Positions 1 to 11,916 of a DNA stretch of 64,000 bases are shown piece by piece. The translations under genes and the position numbers were made by a program. Positions within the stretch are counted from its first letter, which is position 1; every line of letters begins with the position of its first letter. This stretch comes from Citrus sinensis (lineage: Eukaryota; Streptophyta; Magnoliopsida; Sapindales; Rutaceae). The notes beneath the pieces were generated by a model that saw only the letters and a program-made list of their open reading frames with translations, made no database searches and was not told the origin of the DNA. The stretch covers positions 6,488,001-6,552,000 of the forward strand of contig NC_068556.1 in NCBI RefSeq assembly GCF_022201045.2, read 5' to 3'.

Positions 1-3000
1 TGCAACAAACAGTATCTTTTTCTTCCGAGATTCTTTCCTTGAAAACTCTAAAACCTTTTGACGCGTGCACAGAAGAGCCCTTTTGATTTGGTATTTCCTT
101 GACATTTTAAGATTTGCCCAATCCTATATAACCTCTTTTCACTTTTACACAAAAGCTACATAATCTTGCTCTATTTTTTTCTAAAAAAGCCCTTCCAATT
201 TATTTTAAACACTAGGCATTGCTAAATTAATTGAAGATTAACCAAGATCACTAATTTTTTTTTTTTTTTGCAAAAGGGAAGGGCCTGCATGCTTTCAAGG
301 TCATAAGTTGACCTTATGATGGGTGTATCAAAACGGGTATGTTATGCAGTCAACTTGTACAAAATTAGAAACCCCACGCCAAAGATACTCTAAATTTTCT
401 TAGTTATTACAACTCATGCAGCATGTTACAGCAGTGAAGAGGAATATTCTAGGCCATTGTTAGTGGCCATGTTCATAATTGAGTCTGACATATTCAGAGT
501 ATCCATGATCCCACCTTGTACACTACTCGAGTTCTTCAGAAGCAAATTGTTAAATTTTGATTTGAACAAGAACAACTTTTTTCATTTTGAACTTTAAAGT
601 ATGTATCTCTCGCAAAAGATGGCCGGATATTTTCTTGAAGAGACGTTCAATAGTCCCTTTAAATTTTACAAGTTAAATATATACAGTGAGCCAATTAATG
701 GCCATGGGTAATGAGTGTAAGCTAAGTTTCCAAAAACAAGACAAATGGTTGGTTACTTGGTCGTTATTAAGATTCTTAATATGTAACTACTCAGCCTAAT
801 GCTCCATATTCTGCTACTGCTTTGTCATTTGCGTACCCGTGTGAATCTACTTTCAATAGTCCATGCGCATCAATGCTATACAGATCTTTCTTCAAAACTA
901 GCCAGGTATTGTGCTTCATGTCCTAATCAGTTAATCAGCTAGGCAACATCTATTAAGCTTAGTATACACATTATTTTTTCTACGGGAATTATCACAAAAT
1001 AATAAAGTAACCTACTTGTACTCATTCTTGTAATTGCAGGAACCAATTAATATTATACAAATGCCAGCATTACCCACCAAAAAGAAACTAATAACAGTGC
1101 ATCTGGCAGATCTTGTCCTCAAATCCTATCGGTAATTACATTATTACAGCATATATAATATCTTAACATTTAATATAATTCAATATGTCACGTCTGCTAT
1201 AATTAACAAAAATAATTAATAAGCAGAACCGTGAAGCTAAATGATTGACACGGTCAAATAAGCTTCTTATATGTTCATCGAGCGTAGGTTTTATGGGAAA
1301 GACATAAAAGGAAACTCCTTGGATTAATTGTTGATCGACAAAATAATTTAGAACTATAATTAATTAAACTAACAGATGTAGCCTTTTTGTGTTACTTATG
1401 AGCTAGCTAGCCTTATTGATCTATTAAGATAGTATATTTATTTGTTAACTACAATTAATTTGTAAAAAATGCTTCCAGGTAATTGGAACTCAATTTTTTA
1501 TTGGTGCAGAAATACTATGAAATTTTTAATCTATAATACCAATTAGTTTCATATTAGCATCTTTAGCCTTTACGTATTACTAACTAGACTATCTAGACCT
1601 CTAGATGTTTTAGATCGTGTAATGATGACATTACCGACGACGAAATTCAAGGATTTCATAAAAATATCTTGAAAGAATGTAGGCCCTCCGAATTATATAC
1701 ACGGACGCATAAGATCTCGGGTTATTTGTATGTGTATAATTATTATAAATCAAGCACTAAAAATAATGATGAGTGAGAGGTAATGGTCCTTATAAATTAA
1801 TCAAACTATTATACAAATAAAAGTTTGTCTAAAAAAGCAAAAGAAAAGGGCCATGAATGTCTAATTTCGAAGGGTGAGAGTAAGACCTCCTCTTTGAAGC
1901 CGACCCTCTTTGCTTTATCTTTCAAAGAACAAACTTATAGAAAATTAAAGAGAAAAGAAAATGGCGTTTCCAAAAAAGAGAGAGGGAGAGAAGAAAATGG
2001 GGGTGAAGAAATCCAATCAAATGTATAGAGAATTTGATTATATTTATACCAACTAGAAGAATAGGAAACTCAAATATCGTGTGAACCTCTTAACTGACAA
2101 TTTTTTTTTTCTTTTGAGAAGCTTTTAACTGACATTAATTATGCATGATTATGCTTTCTTTTATTGTTTAATTACTTATTAAGGAACGTCAACAAAGTTG
2201 TTAAACACAATTTTTTAAAAAATAAAAAATAAGGGACATATACCATTCTATAACTCTCTTTATTTCTTTCTTCTTTAGTGCTACCAAGAATAAAAATTTA
2301 GTGATATAATAATCAAGAGTAGAAAGAAGATAAAAAATAGTAAGCAAAGCATCCGACTTTGTCATAATTTGAATGCAACACATGAAAATAACTGGCTGTC
2401 TAAATTTTAATTAGAGTTCAGTTGAGCATATATATGCCCATCAAATTAACTTTAAACGGTGATTTTGTATTTACTTATAATGCGACTGAGATTCTCAATT
2501 ATTATCACTTTAAGGTCGGACTTGATCATCATTGTTGCATATATTCTAATCTAAATTAAAGTTCGAATTATGCTTTAACAAATGCATATGACTCGTGCTC
2601 GTGAAGCATAAATAAAACAGCAAAAAATGCCAGCCTAAGGAATAATATTATCTTAAGGTAAAAGGAGAAACATCCCCTCGAAGTTCCATAAGACATTCCA
2701 TTTTGTGATGCCCATATACATCAAAGTTGTAATTTTCACTATCGTGCAGAAATGTCTGCAGGGCTTTGCTTAAGCTGAGAAGTCATTTAACCCAAAGTTT
2801 AAACTCGGAAGACGATGTCCAAAGAATGGCATTTGGAGCTTGCTTTTCAGCCTCACTCACATCCAAGACTTATTTGGGTTTGTGTCTTGATCTAACGCAT
2901 GTGGTTGAGTACTCACTGTTTGAGCTTAATTCGTGTTTAAGGACATTCAAAGATAAAATATATAAGTTCAAACTTGTTCTGATACCATATTGAGGAATCA

Positions 3001-4787
3001 CCTATGAATTTAAATAATAATATAAGGAATCATAAGTATTCACTTTTATTCATTTTCATAAGCATAAAGGCTCAATTTACCCGGTGAATGAAAATGTAAA
3101 ATGAAAACGGTACAATTAAAATGATTTTAGGAATTTAATTAATTAACAAGAAATAGACAATAAAATATTTCTGTGAATTGTTAAAATTGAGAAAACATCT
3201 TTGGTGTTTATTGTCCATATTTCTATCTCTACTTTGATTCTCTTCATCGTTCCTGAAGCTGGAGAGCGAAAGTTTTGGCCTTTCAGGTTGTATATCTACA
3301 TATTGCTAATCCTTGATTCTCTTCAACGGTCTTCTTTGAGTCTCATGCAATAACTAAGAAGCCAGACGTTTAAATACTTGTCAATGAATTGTTTTATCTA
3401 GAAATTGATCGTCTTGTAATAAATGAGAAAATCGATCATCATTTTCCAAAAACCCATATACTTCTCTGCAGCTCCTTTATTATTATTATTCTTGGCTTCT
3501 CCCTTTCTAAATCTTTTGAGAAGCCTAAAATGGTAAAAAACAAAGTATAAAGTAAAAACAGTAAACCTATAATCAAAGAATAAGCTTTCCAACTTCTGTC
3601 ATTGAGAATTTTGATCTCGGTCATGCCCCATATGCATATAACACAATCGAATCTGGCTAATTTCACTTGAAAAAAAGAGGTAAGAATTTCAGTAAAATAA
3701 TTGTTAATTTCCACTCCTTCATTTAAAAACACCAAATGCGACGAGAGAATCCACATGGCAATCACTTTCTTCCAGTTCTACTCATCGGGACCTTTCCATC
3801 AGGAATGTTACAATAACTTTTTAATCAGTTTAAAAAAAAAAAATTGACAAGCTGGAAAGGACAACTTGCGCCAATGTTCTTTTCTTTTCTAATAATATTA
3901 AGCAAAAGCACCAATATCAGTCAGTCAAGATCCTCGACGTGATTGATCTTATTATTCAAAAATTTGTCTACCACGTCAATGATGACGTACTTAATGGAAG
4001 GTTTGGTTAGATATTGATTAATTAGTGTAAAATAAAAGCCATGTGATCTAAGTACAATGTAATGTCTCAATGCAGAGAATGTTAGGTACAGAAATATAAA
4101 GCCAAAGGAACACGAGAAGAAGCGGCTAATCAAAATTAATTAAGACCTAATACGTATGAACCCCCACCCCACGTGGCATTAGGGAGAAAGATTAATGGGT
4201 TCTTGGAAAAGGGAAAGAATTTTAGATGAGCCTAATCGAGATATTTCAAAGAAGAATCGGGATTTCCTTGAATACAATGCGCGCCTTGGCTTAATGGACC
4301 GTTATTAGTTTTTAATCTTCCACATAAGAAGAGGAAGTCGGGATTAAGAAGCCATTAATCTTTTTACCAAACATTTTCGGTTCATATGTTAAAAAAAAAA
4401 AAATTATCAGTTCCCCTACTGAAATTTATATATACCATTTATCCTTCACTGTTTTGCTAATAATCAATAACCCCATTAGCACATAAAAATTTTAAGAAAA
4501 AGATAGATAAATTGATCATTTACTTGCTTGATATTTGATTTTTAGAATATGGCATATATATTTATTATAAGGAAAAATGATTAAAAATACAATAAAATTA
4601 TCTTAATTACTATTAATGTTTTTATTCATGATGAAGCCTATATTTCTATTTTTGGTACTTAAAATTGTTATTTTGATTTTAATTTGTAATATTTGAATAA
4701 TTTACTATAAATATGAATAAAAAGAAAAAGTATTTGAAAACAAAGGTAATAATGTAAGACTACGGTGCTAGGGAGATCTAGAGTATT
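1..4787. other. AT-rich intergenic stretch without a supportable gene
   Basis: No reading frame here shows a recognisable domain or a convincing exon series. The ORFs at 1825-2028, 2766-2993 and 3439-3765 are low-complexity or repeat-like. A single CACGTG box lies at 4170-4175 and several poly(A)/poly(T) tracts are present. Old, unrecognised transposon debris is likely but I cannot delimit it. Confidence 0.6.
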
Positions 4788-4796
4788 ATGAAAGTA

Positions 4797-5262
4797 GGGA
4801 AATTATCCACCGTCAATCTGTTTTTTCACCGTTTTTAAAAAATCCACAATTTTTTTTTTTTGCAGCGCTCCACCTGAAATTGACATTTTTTTCATTGGTC
4901 CACTCTCGTTATAACACCGTTAGAACTTTGCTGACATTATAAGGGTAAAATTGTCATTTCACAATGACATTGTGGTAGAAATGTGCAAAACAATATAACT
5001 TCTAAGTACAATTCAGTAAAAAAAAAATTCAGAATTGTGTATTTTTGAAAAAAAAAAAGGTGGTCAGTGAATAATTTATCTTTTACATTTGAAGGTAAAA
5101 AAAGTTATTCACATAATATTTTGTTAGTTTTCTTAATAGTCTCCAAACTGAAGTGAAAAAGTAAAAAAAAAATGTAACTTCAGGTAGATTCCAATAATAA
5201 AAAAAAAGATTGTGTGTTTTTGAAAAAGTTAAAAAAAACGGGTAGACATTGGATAATTTCCC
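4797..5262. mobile_element. Mutator-like non-autonomous element (MULE-MITE)
   Basis: A 466-bp element is flanked by a perfect 9-bp direct repeat, atgaaagta, at 4788-4796 and 5263-5271. Its ends are inverted: the left begins gggaaattatcca and the right finishes tggataatttccc. Similarity continues imperfectly for about 60 bp inward. A 9-bp target duplication with long terminal inverted repeats is the signature of Mutator-like elements. There is no coding capacity, so it would have depended on a transposase supplied elsewhere. The family is inferred from TSD length, not from a database match. Confidence 0.82.
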
Positions 5263-5271
5263 ATGAAAGTA

Positions 5272-5894
5272 AAGGGGTGGTAAGTGATATGTATTAATTT
5301 CCCTTAAAAAAAAGTAATGTCTAGGAATCCCATATTTAAGTCTTGATTTGAAACTTAATTGATGTAATAATTATCTATTAGATGATATAATAGATTAATT
5401 AGCAATGTCACAATTTATCATCTAATATATGATTAATATAATACTACGAATGAAGTTAGAATTCAAATATTAAGATACAAGCATTATTAAAAAAAAAAAA
5501 AGGAAAAGAACCAACTTTTGAGCTATGGAAGTATCGGAGATCAAGAAATTACATGCGCCGCCAGGTCAAATACTAGTTTCTTTTCAACCATGGACTAATG
5601 CAAGAATTGGGCCTCAAGGCCCTTGAGGATGACCTTCTTTAGATTAGAGGCATCACACAAGAGTGCCAAGATTCCATTGTATTGGTTCATGTTTGAAAAT
5701 TCACTGTTGTAATCAAGAGAAAATGATGAAAAAGAAAAGAGAAGAAAAGATTCTGTATCAAAGATATATTCATTTTGTTTTACGTGAGACAATCTTTCAC
5801 TTTCCTTCGGATTTTGATACGTACGTGGTGTCATACTATATAAAAGATCTTCCCAACATCTTACTCGATTTTGTTGCCTACTTTGGGGAAACCG
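5272..5894. other. Short AT-rich spacer between two MITEs
   Basis: Open frames overlap on both strands at 5595-5951 but neither resembles a known protein. I see no RNA gene or repeat boundary in this stretch. Confidence 0.45.
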
Positions 5895-5999
5895 TAAGCC
5901 TGTGTTTAGAGCATTGCAATTTGCATTGCTCTGAATAAAATTAAAATCCATTGTACTATATTGTACTTAGTGGCAGATCAAGCCAAGTGATTTTCCGAT

Positions 6000-6660
6000 A
6001 GTTAAATTACATAGTGATAAAACGTGAAAACAAAATTTTTACGGGTTTTTTTTTTTTTTTTTTTTGAGACTGATTAATCATCAGATTACTGCATTACACA
6101 GATATTTACAACAATTGCTTATTGTAGCAGAGGTATTACACTGATATTTACAATCAGATATACATGATTGGAACTTACATTATTACAATGAATTCTATGA
6201 AGTACATGCCCAATACAAATAACCCCTCACAGGAGAGGATGTCCATACTCCACTTGCATTTCGCAAGGGAGAAGGATATAAAGAACATTTAGCCCCCACA
6301 ATGCTTTTGTGGGGGCTAGAACCGCTGCCCTCACAATGCTTGTGAGGGCAGCAGCCCACCACTTCGGCCAAGGCCGAAGTGGCAATTTTTACGGGTTTAT
6401 TAGTTATGAAAGTTATTTTAATAGATTTAATGGGACTAAATTAAATAATAATAAAATCAATCATATGGGTTATTGTGAGCTTATCATTTTTTAATCAAAG
6501 AGTAGGTTTTTGTAATTGTTATAGTTAATGTTTAAATTTTGTAGTTTATAGGTTTATGTGGCTCTTTTCACATACCTAATGGGGCTATTTTAATAAATTT
6601 AACAGAGGTTAATTTTAAACTTAAGTAATTTTCTCTTTAATTCTTAAAATTATTTCCTCC
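6000..6660. repeat. Dispersed AT-rich repeat, copy 1 (second copy near 12050-12300)
   Basis: Outside the hairpin insert, about 250 bp from 6398 to 6655 matches 12053-12298 in the same orientation with scattered substitutions. Shared landmarks include gttattttaatagatttaat and caaagagtaggttt. The family is unknown to me. The LINE lies between the copies but is not bounded by them, because it has its own target duplication. Confidence 0.7.
6049..6383 (-). mobile_element. Short poly(A)-tailed retro-insert with three 5' hairpins
   Basis: A 335-bp insert is flanked by a perfect 15-bp direct repeat, aatttttacgggttt (6034-6048 and 6384-6398). Read on the minus strand it ends in poly(A), seen as a T run reaching 6065. 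Target duplication plus an A-tail indicates reverse transcription by LINE machinery. The minus-strand 5' end is three consecutive near-perfect hairpins: 6359-6382 (11-bp stem, 2-nt loop), 6324-6352 (12-bp stem) and 6290-6318 (12-bp stem). I see no tRNA-like A/B boxes, so it is not an ordinary tRNA SINE. It may be an unusual SINE or a retrocopy of a structured RNA. Confidence 0.75.
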
Positions 6661-7466
6661 ACCAGAGGGCTTGAGCCTCCACTGGTTATGAGCTACATTT
6701 TCCACTTATTGTATTGTATTATATTATGATGGATTAAAGTTGAATACGATATCATTGCCGTTGTATGGATTATATTGTATAAATTTGTGCACATTTTATC
6801 TTGTTTGACATATATTGTAATTTCATTTTCCCTTACTTATTTTTCATATCTTTCTTTCATTTCCTCTCCTTTCTTTCCATTTTTTTCAAACTAAACACGG
6901 GCTAAATTTATTTTAAATACTTAATTTTATTGGTATTTATGCGGAATACAAATGTTTATTCCTCAACGGCATAAATGTTTGATTTCTGTTTGAAAATACA
7001 AATATTATTATCACAATTTACAACCCAAAACTCGTGAATTATTCGTGTCTTCTTTCTTAAGGAAATTCAGCCAAAGGATTAAAATATTTTCAATGTACAT
7101 AATTGTAATTACGAATTTCCCCAAACATGCAATCACATAAATAAATCTTAAACTCTACTTGAATCAATAAAATATCTTGTGGAAAATGGAAACTGCAAGC
7201 AAGGATTCAGAAAACGGGGAAAATAAACACAAATGGGCCAGTAAGCCTAAAAAAGCCCAGCAGTGAAATTACGTGGTCTAGCCTCGAAAATAAAAAGAAA
7301 AGAATGTTGAGCCCAATCAAAGCATTGAACCTTCAAAATCAGCTCAGTCCCTCCCAAGCAAAACGTCAGCTAAAACTGGTAGATGTAGAGGAAATTGAGG
7401 TTGAAGATGCAACAACAAATATGGAAACACATTGGCGGGAGCTGGTAGCCAGCCTTGCCAGCAGCC

Positions 7467-8160
7467 ATGAGGGTTTTAAGCTGGAACGTTCGAGGTCTGG
7501 GGAAGCTTCGAACGCGCCTAGCTATAAAGAAAGTTCTCCACCTGCATTAACCTCATCTTTTCTTTTGTTGTAAACAAAGATGACGGCTCAGCAGGTTGCC
7601 ACAATTTGTAAAAATTTTGATTTTGAGAACCGTTTTGTAGTTGATAGAAATGGAATGGGAGGAGGGTTAGCACTCTTCTGGAATTCAGGAGTTGATGTCA
7701 CTATTAAATCTTATAGCTCTCACCATATTTATGCAATTGTGCAAAATCATAGCGATAAGATTTGGAGATGCACTTGGGTTTATGGCCACGCAGAAGCCAG
7801 TCAAAAGCATCATACATGGACTTTACTCAAAAGGTTACCTGAGCTCTACTCATATTCTTGGTGTTGTTTTGGCAATTTTAACGAAATTCTAGATTTTCAT
7901 GAAAAATCGGGGGGGCATGAACGAAGTGTAAATATGGTGGCTGATTTTAGGGAGACCATTAAAGCCTGTGATTTGATGGATATGAGTTATAAAGGGCACA
8001 AATACACGTGGTCAAATAGGAGATTTAGAGGCAACTATATCGAAGAAAGACTGGATAGATTCTTGTGTAGCAAGGATTGGGATAAGAACTTTCAAAACCT
8101 CCTAGCAACAAATTTGGTGAGCTGGGTCTCAGACCACTGCCCAATCATGTTCGAGGTAAA
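7467..8160 (+). pseudogene. LINE endonuclease domain (broken)
   Basis: The endonuclease starts at 7467 with MRVLSWNVRGLG, typical of plant L1 EN domains, and hits a stop near 7549. It continues in another frame from 7580. Later landmarks are GGGLALFW, the motif FGNFNEIL near 7870, YTWSNRR, ERLDRFL and SDHCPI. Family members normally read GDFN at the second landmark; here the aspartate is asparagine, which should impair metal-dependent cleavage. A frameshift plus a catalytic change indicate a dead domain. Confidence 0.85.
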
Positions 8161-8785
8161 AGAAATGTGTAAAAGGTTGAATTACAAGAGAAGATCCTTC
8201 CTTCCCCCGAGACCACTACAAGGATATGTGGAGCTCGTACGAGGCTTGCAGCAACATTTGAAAGGTAAATGGGATCTCTTTTAGGCTAGAAGATGGGAAA
8301 GTCCAGTGCAACGATTTCAGATGGTGGCAAAAAGGTCTTTAGCTCGGCTTAAAATTTGGAGCAAAAAAGAGTTTGAAGGTAGGAAAAAGAAGCAAAATGA
8401 TATGATGGAGCAACTGGAAAAGGCTTGGTAGAAGCTATCTCAGGTTGTGGATGGGAAAGAAATCATGAAGCTAGAAACTCAAGTAAACAACATGTTGATC
8501 GAGGAAGAAATGTATTAGAAGCAAAGATCAAGAGCGGATTGGCTATGGGAAGGCGATAAAAACACAAAGTTTTTTCACTCCAAAGCATCAGCTCGGAAGA
8601 GAAAAAACAAAATTTGGGGAGTTGAAGGTTCTCAAGGGCACTGGATAAACGAACAAGAAGGAATAGAAATGGAGTTTTGTGATTACTTCCAGCAGCTTTT
8701 CACCTCAGCTAGACCAAGTCAGAGCCAGATTAATGAAGCTCTAAAAATGATGCTGCCAAAAGTTATGCCCGAGATGAATGCTTAA

Positions 8786-10265
8786 TTGAAGGAACCATTT
8801 ACTCCCAAAGATATAACAAGTGCATTATTAGAAATGTGTCCAACAAAAGCCTCAGGGCCAAATGGTCTGCATACTATGTTTTTTCAAAAGCATTGGCAAA
8901 TAGTTGGCATTAGAGTGATCAAAACATGCCTACACATTTTAAACGAGCAAGGTACCTTAGAATCCCTCAATCACACTTTTATTGCTCTTACTCCTAAGAT
9001 TGAGAAGACTAAGGCAGTATCTGATTTTAGACCAATAAGTCTTTGCAATGTGGTGTATAGGATTATAACCAAAGCAATAGCAAATAAGCTGAAACCAATC
9101 TTGACTCATATTATTTCTTCAAACCAAAGTGCATTCATCCCTGATAGGCTCATTACAGACAATGTGATTATCGATTATGGATACCTCTATAAAATTCAGC
9201 ATAGCAAAGGAAAGAGGAATGGTTTAATGGCTTTGAAATTAGACATCAACAAAGCTTATGATAGACTTGAATGGAGCTTTTTGAAACAATCTTTGATAGC
9301 TTTGGGGTTCTCAACAAAATGGATAGGCCTGGTCATGAGATGTATTACAACTTCTTTATTTTCCATAATTATCAATGGGATTCCAGTGGGACGAATTCAG
9401 CCTCAAAAGGGCCTTAGCCAGGGGTGTCCCATCTCTCCATACCTGTTCATTCTTTGTGCATAAGTCTTTTCAAACTTGCTGACTCAAACGGAAAGGGAGC
9501 AAAAGATCGGAGGCTTAAGATTTGCAAAATATGTCATTATTTCACATTTGCTCTTTGCAGATGATAGCTTAATTTTCAGCAGAGCTTCGGTAACTGATTG
9601 CAAGGTCTTGAAGGAGATTTTTGACTGCTATGCAAAGGCCTCTAGGCATATTTTTAACCTCGAGAAGTCCTCTATGTTTTTTAGCGGGAGGGTCACCAAC
9701 AATCAGCTCACGGTAATAAGAGATCTCCTACAATTGAAGGTGGTGTATCTAAGTACAAAAAATACTTAGGCTTACCATCCATGATGGGCAGAAAAAATAT
9801 AAGTTTTTTCTTGAGGTTAAGCTTAAGGTGCTGAGCAAAATCTCAAATTGGCATCACAAACAGTTTTCCAGTGGTGGGAAAGAGATCCTAATAAAGGTAG
9901 TAACACAAGCAGTTCCAGCTTATGCTATAAGCGTATTCAAGCTTCCGAAGGGATTATGTAAAGATATTCAAAAAGCAATTGCAAAGTTCTGGTGGGGCTC
10001 CAAAAAAGATAGGCATAAGATTCATTGGTCGATGTGGGATAGCTTAAGCAAAGCAAAAAGTAGAGGGGGGATGGGTTTCAGAGATCTAACTAGTTTCAAC
10101 CAAGCTTTGGTGGCTAAACAAGGGTGGAGACTTCTTCGATTCCCAAATTCCCTAATGGCAAGAGTGATGCAAGCTAAATATTACAAAACTCTACTTTTTA
10201 GAATGCAAAGGAAGGTTCTAATCCCTCTTTCATTTGGAGAAGCATATTATGGGGAAGGCAAGTAA
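8786..10265 (+). pseudogene. LINE reverse transcriptase domain (broken)
   Basis: The frame at 8786-9463 contains LKLDINKAYDRLEW and GLSQGCPISPYLFIL. The active-site motif LLFADDSLIF follows at about 9548-9577 in the next fragment (9476-9769). The thumb/connection region, with KAIAKFWWG and GGMGFRDL, is in the fragment at 9828-10265. In normal plant L1 ORF2 these form one continuous frame; here stops and shifts break it into three. The catalytic aspartates themselves survive. Confidence 0.9.
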
Positions 10266-10515
10266 TCAAGAAATGGGTGAGATGGAGAATAGGAAATGGA
10301 AGGAAAGTCTTGGTTTACAAAGATAACTGGATCCCAAGACCAGTCACTTTCAAGCCTTTCTCCCTCAAAATTTACCCGCTGAGACAATGGTGGTTGACCT
10401 CATTGATGCTAACAACAAGTAGAGAGTAGATAAATTAAAGCAACATTTCATATAGGAAAATATAGAAGCTATCATCCAGATCCCTTTACCTAGAAGCTGC
10501 GAGGAAGATGTTGCT

Positions 10516-11596
10516 TTGTGGCATTTCGATAAAAGAAGGGAGTACATTGTGAAGAGTGGCTATCAAATAGCCCTCAATCTCAAGTTCCCAAATGCGCCTA
10601 CCAACTCAGAAAACGGCTCTAGGCATTGGAAATTTCTGTGGATGCTTGACTTGCCTGAGAAGATCAAGATTTTCATGTGGAGGGTGATAAAAAACATTTT
10701 ACCTACTGCTAAACATTTGTGGAAAAGGAAAAGCCTGCAAGATCCAATCTGTCAAAGATGTAAGAAGGACGTGGAAACTATAAAGCATGTCTTAGTGGAG
10801 TGCAAAGCTGCAAGGAAGGTATGTGAGCTAGCTCCACTCCCTCTGCACTCACATACTGAGCAGAGCCAAGATTTTCTCAATACAGTCCAATGTTTATGCT
10901 CCAGAGCAAGGAAAAAGGAAGCAGAGCTAATGGTGGTGTACTGCTGGATGATTTGGTTTGCAATGAACAATTTTATTTTTGAAGGGAAGAAGCTATGGCC
11001 AAGGATTTCAGTAGCCAAAGCAGAATCAGTTTTGGAGGCTTATCAAAGAGTGAGAAAAGCCGAATCAGTAAAAGTCAGCTCTTATAGAAGAGCAAATCAG
11101 CAGAGATGGAAACCTCCCCCAGAAAATGTCATAAAGCTTAATGTAGATGCAGCTATAAACAATAAAGACCAAGTGACAGGGCTGGGAGCAGTAATTAGAA
11201 ATTCAGATGGATTGGTTATAGTCGCTGGAATCAAGCAAGCTCAATTAAGGGAGGGGGTCAGTTTAGTAGAAGCAGAAGCCATTCAATGGGGGTTGCATGT
11301 GGCAAAGAAAGCAGCCATCTCCAGTTTAATTGTGGAAACTAATTGCAAAGAAGTGGCTGACTTAATCAACAACACAAAGGGTAGCCGAACATAATTTTTT
11401 TTTGGATAATTTCATATATCCAAAGTCAAAAAAGGATTTTCAAAGTGTTCAATTCTATTTTATTCCTAGAATCTGTAATGCCTATGCCCATGCCTTAGCA
11501 AACTTTGCTTTAAGGAATGATTCATTTGCCATTTGGCTTGGAACCTTTCCAGTAGATGTGCAGAATGTACTCAATAGTGTTGTCCATTTGGAATGA
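10516..11596 (+). pseudogene. LINE zinc-binding and RNase H region (broken)
   Basis: The frame 10516-11394 carries the zf-RVT region (FMWRVIKNILPT, then C-x2-C and a later H...C pattern). After it comes a plant-type RNase H fold beginning KLNVDAA, with AEAEAIQWGL-type spacing and a late ET segment. A stop near 11392 separates it from the C-terminal piece at 11402-11596, which has FIPRICNAYAHALANFAL and ends LNSVVHLE. An RNase H domain at the C-terminus is a known trait of one plant L1 lineage. Confidence 0.85.
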
Positions 11597-11916
11597 AAGG
11601 TTTACTTTCTATTAAAAATAAATAAAATAAAATATCTTGTGGGAAGATAAGAAGTTTAGGATTCAAGTTCCGCTCAGATAGATGAAAATAAATTTATTTT
11701 CTTCTAATATATTACATTCCCCAAAATTCAAACTCTGATGACTAAATTGATACAATTGCTTGAGAGCCACTTAGCCACGCCCCTGCAGACAAAATGATAA
11801 CACCATATTAGAGAGAAAAGATGTTAGATTGTTGTTAAGCTATAATTATATTTTTTTATTAAAAAAAAACTCATTATATTTTCAAACTAATAACTATACA
11901 ATATGTTGCGTACATT

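Larger units (their letters stand above)
5898..6902. mobile_element. Tourist/PIF-like element carrying nested insertions
   Basis: The outer ends are inverted: gcctgtgtttag begins at 5898 and ctaaacacgggc ends at 6902. Both are bordered by TAA (5895-5897 and 6903-6905), the target preference of PIF/Harbinger elements. About 1 kb separates the ends, but much of that is later insertion: a dispersed AT-rich repeat (roughly 6000-6660), itself interrupted by a poly(A)-tailed retro-insert at 6049-6383. The TIR match is only about 12 bp with one mismatch and a 3-bp TSD is weak evidence, so the boundary call is moderate. Confidence 0.5.
7183..11625 (+). mobile_element. 5'-truncated L1-type LINE with RNase H domain, inactive
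   Basis: A perfect 17-bp direct repeat, aataaaatatcttgtgg, lies at 7166-7182 and 11626-11642. It brackets a 4.4-kb plus-strand element ending in an A-rich tail. Order: a remnant that may be the end of ORF1, an AP-like endonuclease, reverse transcriptase, a zinc-binding RVT region and a plant-type RNase H. ORF1 is largely missing, so the copy is 5'-truncated or was already degenerate when inserted. Multiple in-frame stops and frameshifts (near 7549, 8282, 8429, 8517, 8783, 9461, 9767, 10263, 11392) make it non-functional. The intact TSD suggests a fairly recent insertion compared with neighbouring repeats. Confidence 0.93.

Noticed and set aside
2766-2993. 75-codon frame
   Set aside because: Reads like a common repeat-derived sequence; no start context, domain or splice partner.
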